A stretch of 47,292 nucleotides of DNA from a virus. Below are positions 1-9,800 of the stretch, in pieces. The notes under the pieces were generated by a model. That model saw nothing but the letters and a program-made list of their open reading frames with translations, had not been told where the DNA came from and did not search any database. The position numbers and the translations under genes are program-made. The DNA lies in the IMG/VR virus record IMGVR_UViG_3300005338_000016, positions 1 to 47,292 of that record. One strand, given 5' to 3'. Position 1 is the stretch's first letter. The number at the start of each line of letters is the position of its first letter.

Positions 1-2
1 GT

Positions 3-1445
3 AATCCTAAGACTGCAAAGTATGTGCAGGATATGATGGGGAGGCTTGGAGCTACGCCTGCGGCTGCGAATGATGTAACAGCTATTCCAGCGAACGATAC
101 TACCTTACCCATTAACGGCAAAACCGGCGTCCCCGCGCTCGATTTAATCGACGCCCAGCAACGATTCCACGTTCTCGCAATGGCCCGTGAAGAATTTCGC
201 CGTCGCGACACCCAGGACAAAACTGACGTAGAAGTTCGCCACCAAAACTCTCTCGCGCAAGCAGATGCAGGTGTGGCCGTCACCAACCCACCTACACATG
301 ATGACTACATTCGCGCCTGGGGCCCGAATATTGGTCCACAGAAAGAAGAAGAACTCAACGCACAGAAGCGTCTCGGAACCTTTAAAAAGAGTATGAACAC
401 TCTTCCTGATGCACAGATTGCAGCACAGGTTGCTGCACTGAAGCCCAAGAACCCAGATACTTTCGCCGTGGACTCAAAGGCGTATGCCGAGGCACAGCAG
501 GCCGCATCACAAATAATTTCTGCAAGGCAGACGGATGCCGCTGGCTACGTGATCGGAAACTATCCCGGCGTGAAGGAAGCTTGGCAGGGCGCGAATGATC
601 CTAACAGCCGGCAAAAGGCGTATACCGCGATGAATACTGCGTATACAAATCTCGGTACACCAGCCATCGACCGTAAGCCGATGACGAAAGAGCAGGCCGC
701 GAACATGAAAGAGCAGTTCGAAATCATGCCGGATGCGCAAAAGCTGGCGACTATTCGAAGCTGGCAAAATGAAATGGGGCCGCTCTTTCCTCAAGGTATG
801 CGACAGCTTTCAGACTCTGGCCTCGGAGTGGAGACGTACCTTGCGGATACGATGAAGACAACTCCAAGCTATGCTGGTACTGCGGTGAGAGTTCTGCAGG
901 GACTGCGGATTATGAAAGAAAATCCCGCACTCATGCCCGATGAAAAAATATTCAACAACGTCTTCGCTTCAACCATTAATCCGCAAACTCAAGTTAAAAT
1001 CGCACCAGCTGATATGGGCGCGGTAAAGAAAGCGGCGCTTGCCCTTTATGTAGCTGATGGTGGGCAGCCCGGTGGAGTTCCGGATGCGGGTTATCTTCGC
1101 CAGGCCCTCGGCGGTGATAAGAATAATTCCGATACTGGTTGGATGAATGGCGGGCTTGGGTTCCAGACGATTTTGCCTGCTGGCGTGACCGGCCATCTCT
1201 TTACAAACTGGAAGAATGGGTTGACTGGTAATGACTTGCTTCATCTTGGTGGCGGAGATTACCCCCGGTACGGTTCGGGTGTTTATGCACCAGCAGCAGC
1301 GATCGTGAATAACGGTGTCTTTGTAAAGCGTGCGCCTGATCGCTACGAAATCCACATGATGCCAGACGGCGGCACCCTCCGTAATAAAGACGGCTCCCCG
1401 TACATCATGGTAATCACTCCCGATCAGGTAAGGAAGCATTTCTAA
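3..1445 (+). CDS. internal virion protein with lytic transglycosylase domain, C-terminal part
   Basis: The reading frame is open from the left edge; the first codons give NPKTAKYVQDMMGRLG, the usual last helix of an SLT (goose-lysozyme-like) transglycosylase domain. The N-terminal half of the same gene lies at 46286-47292, so this piece is the rest of one large protein of roughly 815 residues. The remainder (about 460 aa) is Ala/Gln-rich and helical, with no catalytic motif I recognise, and ends in a compact Gly-rich part. In T7-like podoviruses such proteins are ejected from the head and help carry DNA across the envelope. Its stop overlaps the next gene start by one base, implying coupled translation. 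Confident in the role as a virion protein; the C-terminal function is unknown. Confidence 0.85.
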   Translation, partial: NPKTAKYVQDMMGRLGATPAAANDVTAIPANDTTLPINGKTGVPALDLIDAQQRFHVLAMAREEFRRRDTQDKTDVEVRHQNSLAQADAGVAVTNPPTHDDYIRAWGPNIGPQKEEELNAQKRLGTFKKSMNTLPDAQIAAQVAALKPKNPDTFAVDSKAYAEAQQAASQIISARQTDAAGYVIGNYPGVKEAWQGANDPNSRQKAYTAMNTAYTNLGTPAIDRKPMTKEQAANMKEQFEIMPDAQKLATIRSWQNEMGPLFPQGMRQLSDSGLGVETYLADTMKTTPSYAGTAVRVLQGLRIMKENPALMPDEKIFNNVFASTINPQTQVKIAPADMGAVKKAALALYVADGGQPGGVPDAGYLRQALGGDKNNSDTGWMNGGLGFQTILPAGVTGHLFTNWKNGLTGNDLLHLGGGDYPRYGSGVYAPAAAIVNNGVFVKRAPDRYEIHMMPDGGTLRNKDGSPYIMVITPDQVRKHF

Positions 1446-3301
1446 TGTGGCAGGATCCTTACGATTTATCTCTTGGAGTAGACTCGCCGGCGGCCGCTGA
1501 GCCTGCAGGGCCGACGAATTTGTGGCAGGATTTTAAGCATAGCTTTCAATCAACCTTTAACTACAATGAGCTTGATTCTTCCACGGCATTTACATCTGAA
1601 CTTTACGATCGTATCTACGAAAACGATCAGCGCATAGCTCAGATGATGCCAAACTATAGGCCACCGATTAGCGAAGTGACTCCCGAAGATCTTATGGTTA
1701 TGTCCTCACAGTTCACTGACCAGGACATGACTCCAGCTTACGTAACGCAGGCACAACGTTCGGCAGCGCTCGCGAAGTATAAAATCTACGAAGCGAACAT
1801 GGAGGAACTTCAAAAGAAGTTTCCGGCCGAGGTCCGAACCTTTTCGGATATGTTTAATGATGTGAAAGCTGCGCGGGAGAAAGCATTTCAAGATGTGCAA
1901 AGTGCGAGCCAGGGTTCCGGGTTTGCTGGAACCGTCGGCGGATTTTTTGGCGGGGCCGCCTCGCAGTTTGATGCTACCCGTAATCCCTTGCAGTTTGCGA
2001 GCCTTTTTGCTGGTGGTTTCGGAAAGGCTGCAGCTACGCGAATTGCAACCGAGGCCGGAGTATTTGGTACAGGGCAAGTAGTGCAGGACGCACTTTTCAC
2101 GCAACCTGCGAGGCAGGCATTTAATGAACCTAACGTGAACTACGTCGAAGATTTTGCCACGGCCGCGCTTTTCGGTGGGCTGTTCCGCGGAGTTCATGAA
2201 GGAGCAGCGCCAGCATTTCGCGCACTGGAAGATAAGATAGCGCCGGGACGTGGATTTGCGAGGGCGCTCGAGGAAGATGTGCGCGCTTGGCATCCAACAG
2301 AGGACTCATTTAATTTAGATAATCCTACGGGACGAGCGGGCGCCGCGATCTTTTCTCACGACGAGGCCTTGCGCGCTGAGAACCCCTACGGAAACTCCGA
2401 TGAAGGAATGGCTCGGTTTGTTCGTGATCTGGATCAGATAGATCAAAGTTATACGACCGGTGAACCTCCTGTTGATCCTAACCCGAGAGTACCTGGAGAT
2501 ATTCGAACCGCGACGGTCGATCGTAGTTTACTTCAAATTGAAGCGCCCGAAGTTTTTCAGCGACTAACTTCGGCCGAGGCTAAGCTCGACGAAGCTACGG
2601 GAGTGGCGAAGACTATCTCAGACTCAATCGATAATCGAAGTGTTGGAGATATCGCGGCGCACTTTCTTGATAAAGATACGTCGAATCTTATCAAGTCGCT
2701 GGAAAGCGATATGAATGATGTGAAGGCTAGACAAGAAGTTCGGGCCGCCGCTGAAAAACAATTAAATACAATCGTAGAGTCCATCGGCCCCGATCGTTTT
2801 ATTCAGGCTGCGAATGATTCACTTATCAAACCAAAGTTTGAATTACGGACTGCGCGTGGAGCGGAGAAGGCCGCGAGGCAGGAGTTCAATGCGGCAGCTC
2901 GAGATGCGTTTGATGAACTGGACCGGATTAAGTCTCGGAAAGAAGCGGCCGCGCTAGTGGAACATGCGAAGGCGGTAGAGGCTGCAAAGCCAGTAACTGT
3001 CAACGATAGTCCCGCCCCACTTACTCGTGAAAGTACTGAGGCTGCTGTGAAGTCTACAGAAGTAGTGAATGATGAGTTGCCAAAGATAGTCGAAAGTAGT
3101 GCTGAAAAGGAAAAGACGGCTCTTGCTGAACCCGCCGAAGGCGAGCCTAAACCTATTACTTTCTCCTTACCAAACGGCGACGAAGTTCACCTCGACTTCA
3201 AAATCGACGACGAAGGAACTCCCCGAACCGTTCGTGAACTTCTTTCATCACTGCAAGATGAAGATGCCATGCTCGCTGCTATGAAGGTTTGCACGCTATG
3301 A
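1445..3301 (+). CDS. internal virion protein (ejection protein), 618 aa
   Basis: Starts inside the stop of the upstream transglycosylase gene. The N-terminus is acidic and polar. Around residues 155-225 there is a Gly/Ala/Phe-rich stretch (for example GTVGGFFGGAA) that could form a membrane-active segment. The rest is long, charged, Ala/Glu-rich helix with coiled-coil character. No enzymatic motif is visible. Its place between the transglycosylase protein and another large internal protein, ahead of the tail fibre, matches the T7 gp14-gp15-gp16 ejection cluster in size and order. The identity is inferred from position and composition. Confidence 0.7.
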   Translation: MWQDPYDLSLGVDSPAAAEPAGPTNLWQDFKHSFQSTFNYNELDSSTAFTSELYDRIYENDQRIAQMMPNYRPPISEVTPEDLMVMSSQFTDQDMTPAYVTQAQRSAALAKYKIYEANMEELQKKFPAEVRTFSDMFNDVKAAREKAFQDVQSASQGSGFAGTVGGFFGGAASQFDATRNPLQFASLFAGGFGKAAATRIATEAGVFGTGQVVQDALFTQPARQAFNEPNVNYVEDFATAALFGGLFRGVHEGAAPAFRALEDKIAPGRGFARALEEDVRAWHPTEDSFNLDNPTGRAGAAIFSHDEALRAENPYGNSDEGMARFVRDLDQIDQSYTTGEPPVDPNPRVPGDIRTATVDRSLLQIEAPEVFQRLTSAEAKLDEATGVAKTISDSIDNRSVGDIAAHFLDKDTSNLIKSLESDMNDVKARQEVRAAAEKQLNTIVESIGPDRFIQAANDSLIKPKFELRTARGAEKAARQEFNAAARDAFDELDRIKSRKEAAALVEHAKAVEAAKPVTVNDSPAPLTRESTEAAVKSTEVVNDELPKIVESSAEKEKTALAEPAEGEPKPITFSLPNGDEVHLDFKIDDEGTPRTVRELLSSLQDEDAMLAAMKVCTL

Positions 3302-5733
3302 GTTTTCTTGATTGCATTAAATCGGCGGTTGAAGCTGGATCGATTAAACCCGAGAAGGGCGTGCAGGCGCAAGCTGAATGGCAGGCGGCGTATGATAAAG
3401 CTATCGCAGATGGGCTGTCGGAAGATGGCGCGCACGCAGCAGCCGGCATCGCCGCCGTGGATACGGTGACGAAATCTACTGGCGACAAGCGCTGGCAGAA
3501 AATCAATACCATTGAAAAGCAGCATCGGCTTTATCGCCGGTTGGAGAATATGAAGGATATCCGGAAGGAATCCTACGATGTAATGCGCGATGTGAATATT
3601 GCTCAAGATCGTAACCTGGGCGTAGCTATGTCGCATATCGATGCGTTGCTAGATAAGTACGGTACGAAAGGGCTTGGCTGGCGGTCGATTAAGAACCTTG
3701 ACAACGTAGTCGAAGAAGCCTACGCTCCCGGTTCCACTAAAGATAAAGCCGCCGAGTCCATGGCGAAATCTGTAAAGGATCTTTTCGAATGGCTGAATAA
3801 GCGCGCGAATATGGAAGGGGCTTCAATCCATACGAATGAACTATGGCGACTGCCACAACGGTTTGACCGCCTAAAGGTTCGACAATTTACGCGCGAAGAG
3901 TTCGCGGCCCGGATGGAGTCACTTGGTGACTGGGACGTTATTAAGTATAATGGTAAGCTAGTTCCAGAAGCTAATCGTCGTGAAGTGCTCATGCACATGT
4001 ACGATAACATTCGGGGAGATGGGCCGAAGATTGAACCGGGTCAATCAAAGGGTTCCGCGAACATCGCTACGAGGCTTAACGAGCAACGTTTCTTTTACTA
4101 TAAAGATGCTAAGTCCTATCTCGCCTCGATGAAGGACTTTGGGGCCGGGAATGTTTACGACCAGATCCTGGGCACGATCCACATTATGTCGCGAGATATC
4201 GCGATGATGGAGACGTTCGGTCCTAACTCGCAATCTGGCTTTAACTTCATGAAGCGAATGGTGGAGGATCAGGGGCGGACGTTGGAACTGGCCTCGGATG
4301 GGAGTAAGCGAAAGAGTGTTATTAAGACGCGGAATGAAACGCTTTCGGCTCTTGATGATCAGTATAAGTTGTTAGCTGGTCACGTAGTGGGACCCGAGGA
4401 AAATCTTCCAGCGCTGTATGCGAATAATGCTATGGGATTTGTGAAAGCGCCTTTGCTTTCCGGGGTGCTTCTCGCGTCCTTTCCAGATATCGCAGCGGTG
4501 AAGTCGCTGAGCCATGCGGTTGCGGGATTGCCGACAACAGGTTTCATGCGGAGTTACGTAAAGAACTTCTTGCTCAATCCGAAGGATTTTCGCCAGTCCG
4601 CCATTCGCTCTGGCCTTATCGCGCATAACCTCATCTCCATGTCACATACCTACGCAAAGTTTCATGGACCACTGGAGGGGAGTAAGTGGGTTCAGCATTG
4701 GGCCGATTTTCATTCACGGATCGGCTTGGCAACGCATCATAACCAGGTGGTGCAGAATGCCTACGGTATGGAGGCGATGGGGGAATTTGCGGAGCAAGCC
4801 AAGAAGAAGTTTGACGATACTCCGTTCTCAACTCAGATGGCGGCGAGAGGTATTACTGAAGCTGATTGGGACCATTTCCGCGCACAGGCCATTCATGATC
4901 CCGGCGGCTTTCATCAGCTTCGGCCGATTGATCTCATCAACTCTATTGAAGGGGACGCTAAGCATAATATTAGGGTAGGTGAGAAGTTCCAAGATTACCT
5001 TATCTGGGCCACGCATCAGTCTTTCCCAAATCCTGATGTGGTTATTCGTCAAATGCGAGGTGATGCCAATTCACCGGCGACTGTAGCTGGTGTTGCCCTT
5101 CGGGGTATTATGACCTTTCGAAGTTATCCGCTGACGATCATGACAAATCAGCTTGGGGCCATCGCACGCCTTCCAACGTCTGGTTCGTCTATTAAAGCTT
5201 TTGCGAAATTCGCTTTGATGATGACTCTCTTTGGTGCAGCTTCGATGCAAATGAAAGCATTGAAGGATGGGAAGGATTTGTATGATCCCACTGATCCGAC
5301 ATTCTGGGCGGCGTCAATTGCCAATGGCGGTAGCTTCGGTCTTGCCGGTGACATGATTTATAACTCAATTAAGGGCGGTAGCCTTTCAAAAGCTATTGCC
5401 ACACCTTACGGCCAAGCCCTGGACGCAACCGTCCGCCCGCTTGGTGATCTCTTCCAGTCAGCTAAAAACAAATTCGGTATCGGCCAGTTTAAAGAAACTC
5501 ACGCCACTCGCGATGCAGTGAAACTTGCAGCGACATATGGTCCCCAGACGTGGTGGCTTAAGCTCTTGATGGAACGGTATTTTTATGATACCATCCTTCA
5601 AAGCGGCGACCCCGCCGCGTTCGCGGAAAAACAGCGTCGAGTAATTCAACAGTCACAAGACACTGGTCAGCAAATGTGGTGGGCGCCTGGGCAAGCGCCG
5701 AGGGCTCCACAAGTAAGTCACAAGCCGAGTTAA
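3298..5733 (+). CDS. large internal virion protein, 811 aa
   Basis: The ATG at 3298 overlaps the previous stop (ATGA) and is preferred to a TTG nine bases upstream. The protein is mostly helical; residues about 20-55 are Ala-rich, and the C-terminal third has hydrophobic segments (around IMTFRSYPLTIMTN and FALMMTLFGAASM) followed by a Trp-rich, polar tail. This is the last of the internal virion protein genes and probably corresponds to the protein that forms the trans-envelope conduit during ejection. No enzyme motif seen. Assignment rests on gene order, size and composition. Confidence 0.7.
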   Translation: MSFLDCIKSAVEAGSIKPEKGVQAQAEWQAAYDKAIADGLSEDGAHAAAGIAAVDTVTKSTGDKRWQKINTIEKQHRLYRRLENMKDIRKESYDVMRDVNIAQDRNLGVAMSHIDALLDKYGTKGLGWRSIKNLDNVVEEAYAPGSTKDKAAESMAKSVKDLFEWLNKRANMEGASIHTNELWRLPQRFDRLKVRQFTREEFAARMESLGDWDVIKYNGKLVPEANRREVLMHMYDNIRGDGPKIEPGQSKGSANIATRLNEQRFFYYKDAKSYLASMKDFGAGNVYDQILGTIHIMSRDIAMMETFGPNSQSGFNFMKRMVEDQGRTLELASDGSKRKSVIKTRNETLSALDDQYKLLAGHVVGPEENLPALYANNAMGFVKAPLLSGVLLASFPDIAAVKSLSHAVAGLPTTGFMRSYVKNFLLNPKDFRQSAIRSGLIAHNLISMSHTYAKFHGPLEGSKWVQHWADFHSRIGLATHHNQVVQNAYGMEAMGEFAEQAKKKFDDTPFSTQMAARGITEADWDHFRAQAIHDPGGFHQLRPIDLINSIEGDAKHNIRVGEKFQDYLIWATHQSFPNPDVVIRQMRGDANSPATVAGVALRGIMTFRSYPLTIMTNQLGAIARLPTSGSSIKAFAKFALMMTLFGAASMQMKALKDGKDLYDPTDPTFWAASIANGGSFGLAGDMIYNSIKGGSLSKAIATPYGQALDATVRPLGDLFQSAKNKFGIGQFKETHATRDAVKLAATYGPQTWWLKLLMERYFYDTILQSGDPAAFAEKQRRVIQQSQDTGQQMWWAPGQAPRAPQVSHKPS

Positions 5734-5734
5734 G

Positions 5735-5766
5735 TATGGCTTTGGGAAGTCGTGCACACAACCATA
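5735..5766. repeat. 32-bp imperfect palindrome, copy A (candidate regulatory site)
   Basis: Begins TATGG, carries TTGGGAAGT in its left-centre and ends CCATA. Two other copies of identical length and layout lie at 23491-23522 and 33449-33480. This copy is in the 53-bp leader of the tail fibre gene, so it could be a phage transcription-factor site, a promoter component, or an mRNA hairpin. Confidence 0.7.
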
Positions 5767-5786
5767 TCCCACTCAAGGATTAACTC

Positions 5787-8138
5787 ATGACTGTAGCTAC
5801 CCCCGTTTCTTCTGTGGTCCATATAGGTAATGGGGTAAGTGTAAACTTTCCCTATTCATTTCGTATCCCCGATCCAGATTATGTGAAGATTTCTATTCGA
5901 GATAAAGCTACGCATCTGGTTACGAAAGTGCTAGACGTTACAGAGTATACGATCACGGGTACGACGTGGACTAACTATGCGGGCGGGATTGTTACGTACT
6001 CTCCAGCGATTACCGCGGATCAAGAGATTGTGATTGAGCGGATTGTAACCGTAGATCAGCAACTGGATATTAATAATCAAGGCGGTTTCTACGCGGATTC
6101 AATCGAGCAAGCTTTTGATAAGCTAACGATGATTGATCAGGAACATGCTTCGGATTTGGCTCGTGCAATCGTAGCACCCGTTGGTGAAACCGTTCCAGAT
6201 CTTCCTTCATTAAATACCGCGGATGGTAAGGTTCTTGGATACTCTGATGGTGGATTTGTTTGGGTAGCGAATGATGCAGCTGCAGTAGCCGCTGATGTGT
6301 TGGCCGCGCAACTTGCTGCTACAGCGGCCGCAGCATCAGAAACACAGACGGGGCTAGATGTAGCTGCGATTGAAACTTTGTTTTCAGTCCTGCCAGTTCG
6401 ATATAATAAATTAGTAGATACAACGAGGACTGCAACGACGACACTTGTCGCTGATCCTGATCTTCAAATTCCCCTTGCGGCTAACTCCCTTACAAATATC
6501 AAGGGGGAAATTCGCTATACAACCACGGATGCTGGCGATTTCAAATATCGCCACACCGGACCGGCGGCCCCGACTCGTGTACGAGTTGATCGGCGCGCAA
6601 TCGCCCCTGGTGCTACTGCAGACAGTGGAATCGCAATTGATACTGCGTTTAGCGCAGGTGACGTAGTTATAGATGGGGGCACCGGTTCAGGTGTAATTAA
6701 GATTGACGCCTTTGTTCAGAATGGCGCGAACGCAGGGTCATTCGGGATTTCTTGGGCACAAAATACTTCGGATGCAGGTAATACAATAGTTGAAGCCGGA
6801 AGTTATTTGGAAAAGGCCATTGTACCTGCGGCACTAATTGTGGCGTTTGATGACGCGACTATCGCGAAACTGGGTGAATGGCCACATATTATTTACGGTG
6901 GGCGCAATGCAGCTTTTGGCAGTGGAGATGCATCTTCTTATGTTGAGTTTATAGCCACGGGTTATAAGCTTACAGCGATCATGTATGGCAATGGAAATAA
7001 CTGTACGCTTACTATTGACGGTACGCCAAGCGTGCTGACGCCGCCAGCAGGTTGGAATGTAGTTACGTTGTTTGATGGACTGGCAGATAGTGCGCACCGA
7101 GTGAAATTACAGGCTGCATCGGGCGCGAGCCTTGCATGTGCTTTTGATGTAGTAGATACGTTTAGTCTTTCTAGCCGTGTCTCTCCATCGATTACTCATC
7201 CAACAGATATTTCAAATTACTGGATGTTTGAGATCGCGCCTTTCTCTACCTATGGTAGACTTGATTCTCTTCCGAACTACGGTGGCGGCTTTGGCTTCTA
7301 CAGTCATCCATTCTCGTGGGGCAAGGGAACAGGTTTTGGTATTCGGTTCAAGTCCACGACTACGCAGATTCAGATATTTGCATATGGTTATACTGGTCAA
7401 CAGTTTGTAGTAATTCAAGATGGCCTCGACGTTGGCGCGCCCGTCGCTATTCCAGCTGATGGCCTTTGGGGATTGCGTACCCTTGCTACGGGATTGAGCG
7501 GCGCGCACGAATACGAAATCATCCAAACAGAAGCTAACTCCCTTTGTACAGTGCTTGCCGTGCTTGCAGATACTGTAGATGCAACAGCGCACGCTGTTCG
7601 TGATCTTGATGTCTGGTATGGAGATAGTATTGTAGTCGAAAGTATCTTGACAGATGCAAGGCAAGGTGATGCGTTTATCGTAGCCCATGCCGGCGGGCGT
7701 CATGTATACCGAGCTGGTAATGGCGGACAAAAGGCATCTACCTTTGGTCGGGATAACACCGCACAGGTTACCGGACTTTCACAACAACCAGTAAAAATCT
7801 TTGAATGCTTTGGCGTGAATGATATGCAGCTTGGTGTATCGATTCCAACATTCCAAGCCGATGTGCAAACTATGCTGGTAAATCTTCGGGCGGGTTGCCC
7901 ATCGGCTAAAATTTACTGTTGTGGAATTCTTGATGTTAATCCAACTGTTTCAAATTCCGCACAACGTTCAGCGTATAATGCTGCCAAGGCCGCGGCTGTG
8001 GCTGCAATCGGCGATCCCAATATAGTCTATATAAATCGCGATGGTTGGATTAACTACGCCACCGATACTTACGACGGCCTCCACCCGAACGCTGCCGGGT
8101 ATGCAAAAATGGGTGCAGCTCAACTCTTGGTAATGTAA
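5787..8138 (+). CDS. tail fibre/spike: T7 gp17-like N-terminus plus SGNH hydrolase
   Basis: Residues 1 to about 130 match the T7 tail fibre N-terminal domain that plugs into the tail tube (VNFPYSFRI near the start, then a Gln/Asn/Asp-rich helix around residues 90-125). The middle is beta-rich. The last roughly 180 residues form an SGNH/GDSL hydrolase: block I Gly-Asp-Ser with nucleophile Ser614, block III Gly-Val-Asn-Asp around 676-679 (Asn678), and block V Asp763-Gly-Leu-His766-Pro. All four catalytic-site elements are present, so it should be an active esterase, probably removing acetyl groups from surface polysaccharide during adsorption. Substrate cannot be told from sequence. A copy of the 32-bp palindrome sits in its leader. 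Confidence 0.92.
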   Translation: MTVATPVSSVVHIGNGVSVNFPYSFRIPDPDYVKISIRDKATHLVTKVLDVTEYTITGTTWTNYAGGIVTYSPAITADQEIVIERIVTVDQQLDINNQGGFYADSIEQAFDKLTMIDQEHASDLARAIVAPVGETVPDLPSLNTADGKVLGYSDGGFVWVANDAAAVAADVLAAQLAATAAAASETQTGLDVAAIETLFSVLPVRYNKLVDTTRTATTTLVADPDLQIPLAANSLTNIKGEIRYTTTDAGDFKYRHTGPAAPTRVRVDRRAIAPGATADSGIAIDTAFSAGDVVIDGGTGSGVIKIDAFVQNGANAGSFGISWAQNTSDAGNTIVEAGSYLEKAIVPAALIVAFDDATIAKLGEWPHIIYGGRNAAFGSGDASSYVEFIATGYKLTAIMYGNGNNCTLTIDGTPSVLTPPAGWNVVTLFDGLADSAHRVKLQAASGASLACAFDVVDTFSLSSRVSPSITHPTDISNYWMFEIAPFSTYGRLDSLPNYGGGFGFYSHPFSWGKGTGFGIRFKSTTTQIQIFAYGYTGQQFVVIQDGLDVGAPVAIPADGLWGLRTLATGLSGAHEYEIIQTEANSLCTVLAVLADTVDATAHAVRDLDVWYGDSIVVESILTDARQGDAFIVAHAGGRHVYRAGNGGQKASTFGRDNTAQVTGLSQQPVKIFECFGVNDMQLGVSIPTFQADVQTMLVNLRAGCPSAKIYCCGILDVNPTVSNSAQRSAYNAAKAAAVAAIGDPNIVYINRDGWINYATDTYDGLHPNAAGYAKMGAAQLLVM

Positions 8139-8148
8139 GGAGAATAAA

Positions 8149-8331
8149 ATGCGTAAAGATCATTTTGATAAATTTGCAAAAGTTGCTGATGCACTGGATG
8201 ATTTGGATCAAGATAGTCGGGCAACGAAAGTTCTCCGTACTCGTATTCACAATGCACTTGATAGCTTTTCGCATGTATTCACGGAAGAACAGTTCACCGC
8301 ATTGGGCGGTGACGTGCCGAAAACTGAATAA
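8149..8331 (+). CDS. small hypothetical protein, 60 aa
   Basis: Strong ribosome binding site (AAGGAG) just after the tail fibre stop. The product is acidic and helical (FAKVADALDDLDQDS), with no membrane segment. Its stop overlaps the next start as TAATG. Function unknown; position suggests a late accessory or tail-associated role. Confidence 0.7.
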   Translation: MRKDHFDKFAKVADALDDLDQDSRATKVLRTRIHNALDSFSHVFTEEQFTALGGDVPKTE

Positions 8332-8807
8332 TGCTAATTGTACTTTTCTCTTTATCGCTAGTTCTCTTTGCGCTATGGTTAACCTGGCCTGAAGAGAACA
8401 TGCGATGGATAGCGTTTACACTTCTAGCAAGTATAACTATATCTAATATCGTACACTTTTATAGTAATCCAAATAACATTCCCGGCGCATATACCATGAC
8501 TGAAATGTTTGTGGCAACTGCAGCTTACGTGACTTGGGAATATCACAGATCACGATGGCAAATTATTTTGGGATTTTTAACCGCGATTTCAATTACTGCA
8601 AATATAGCACGGGCAAGTATTGCTCAACCAGATCGGATGCAAATTAACTTGCATGAAGGTATAACTAATATTATATTTATTCTAGAATGTCTTACCACAA
8701 TTGGCATGGGAATAAATTATGGTATTAGAACTGGCCATTTCAGTAAGTGGCCTGGTCTTCGTCATGAGACTTCTCAATCGAATGGTCAAGGGAGTTGGAA
8801 AGCGTGA
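8331..8807 (+). CDS. multi-pass membrane protein, 158 aa
   Basis: Overlaps the preceding stop (TAATG). Hydrophobic segments are visible at about residues 2-20, 27-44, 57-70, 77-96 and 108-127, predicting four or five membrane spans, followed by a short polar tail. It is clearly richer in A+T than the virion genes. It lies just before the endolysin group, so it may belong to the lysis module or be a superinfection/envelope protein; neither can be decided from sequence. Confidence 0.75.
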   Translation: MLIVLFSLSLVLFALWLTWPEENMRWIAFTLLASITISNIVHFYSNPNNIPGAYTMTEMFVATAAYVTWEYHRSRWQIILGFLTAISITANIARASIAQPDRMQINLHEGITNIIFILECLTTIGMGINYGIRTGHFSKWPGLRHETSQSNGQGSWKA

Positions 8808-9157
8808 CAACCGATCCAATTGAGTTCATTCGCGGTTGGATTAGTACAGGCGCGCTCGTTACAATTACTGGCTTTGCGGCTAGATTATTTGTTCAAAATC
8901 GCAAGCTTCGTATGCAAGAAAAGGTGGAAGACCGCCAAGGTTTTGGGGTATTGATTGAAGCGCTGTCGAAAGAGGTTGCTGCGCTTCGTGATGAGAATAG
9001 CGCACTGCGCAGAGAAGTCCGCGAACTCCATGGGTTGATTGACGGCATGTCCAGGGGCGATCTTCAAGTACGAACAAGTGCACAAATTTTAGAAATGCGT
9101 TCTATACCTCCAGCAACAGCCGCCGTTTTAGATCGGCTTGAAGGGAAATCGGAATGA
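8804..9157 (+). CDS. membrane-anchored coiled-coil protein, 117 aa (spanin-like or holin-associated candidate)
   Basis: GTG at 8804 is preferred to a TTG at 8795 because GGGAG lies 9 bases upstream and GTGA overlaps the previous stop. There is one N-terminal hydrophobic segment (about residues 10-27, WISTGALVTITGFAARLF), then a charged coiled coil (about 30-85) and a short C-terminal tail. Topology resembles an inner-membrane spanin (Rz-like), and the gene directly precedes and overlaps the endolysin. No outer-membrane partner is nested inside; the lipoprotein at 9797 could be one. Role inferred. Confidence 0.6.
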   Translation: MTTDPIEFIRGWISTGALVTITGFAARLFVQNRKLRMQEKVEDRQGFGVLIEALSKEVAALRDENSALRREVRELHGLIDGMSRGDLQVRTSAQILEMRSIPPATAAVLDRLEGKSE

Positions 9158-9594
9158 TACATAGTGATGCCGCAAGAGATCTGATTGCAAATTTCGAAGG
9201 TCGGCGCGCGCAAGCTTATCCCGATCCAGCGACGGGTGGTGAGCCCTGGACGATCGGCGTCGGCCATACCGGACCCGAGGTTCATAAAGGACTTATCTGG
9301 ACGGATGCGCAAATCGACGCTGCGCTCGACACTGATCTTAAACGCTTCGATGAGGGCGTGACGAAACTAATTGGAAACGCACCGACAACGCAGCATCAGT
9401 TTGATGCAATGGTTTCATTTGCGTTTAATCTCGGGCTTGGTAATCTCGGTAAATCAACCTTGCTTACGGATCATAAAGCGGGTAACTATAAAAACGCTGC
9501 AATTGAATTTGCCCGATGGAATCGGGCAGGCGGTAAGCCGATGGCTGGATTGACTAGGAGGCGCGCGGCCGAAGCTGCGTTGTACGCGTCATGA
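9154..9594 (+). CDS. endolysin, T4-type lysozyme (GH24)
   Basis: A 146-residue muramidase that cleaves the MurNAc-GlcNAc bond of peptidoglycan at lysis. The GH24 catalytic triad is visible: Glu15 in FEG, Asp24 in YPDP, and Thr33 before IGVGHT, equivalent to T4 Glu11-Asp20-Thr26. The C-terminal WNRAGGKPMAGLTRRR motif is also typical. There is no signal peptide or membrane anchor, so release needs a holin. It overlaps the genes on both sides by four bases. Confidence 0.95.
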   Translation: MIHSDAARDLIANFEGRRAQAYPDPATGGEPWTIGVGHTGPEVHKGLIWTDAQIDAALDTDLKRFDEGVTKLIGNAPTTQHQFDAMVSFAFNLGLGNLGKSTLLTDHKAGNYKNAAIEFARWNRAGGKPMAGLTRRRAAEAALYAS

Positions 9595-9800
9595 CCGAGC
9601 GCGAAAACCTCATTGCCTTTCTTGCAATAATTATTGCACTTGTAGTTCTATCCGCGCTCGGGGCCTTCACCGGTAAGCCCGCAGATCTCGCAATTATGAC
9701 CGGACTTATCGGAGTGCTCGGAACATTTCGGCCGAAGCAACCTACTGGAACTACAAGCACCGGTGACGTAAATGTTAACACGAAGGAGACTGATAAATGA
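9591..9800 (+). CDS. small two-helix membrane protein, holin candidate, 69 aa
   Basis: Overlaps the endolysin stop (ATGA). Two hydrophobic helices, about residues 8-27 and 31-46, separated by a short polar turn, then a polar Thr/Lys-rich tail. Size and topology suit a class II holin, and linkage to the lysozyme supports it. The multi-pass protein at 8331 is the alternative holin. Confidence 0.6.
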   Translation: MTERENLIAFLAIIIALVVLSALGAFTGKPADLAIMTGLIGVLGTFRPKQPTGTTSTGDVNVNTKETDK

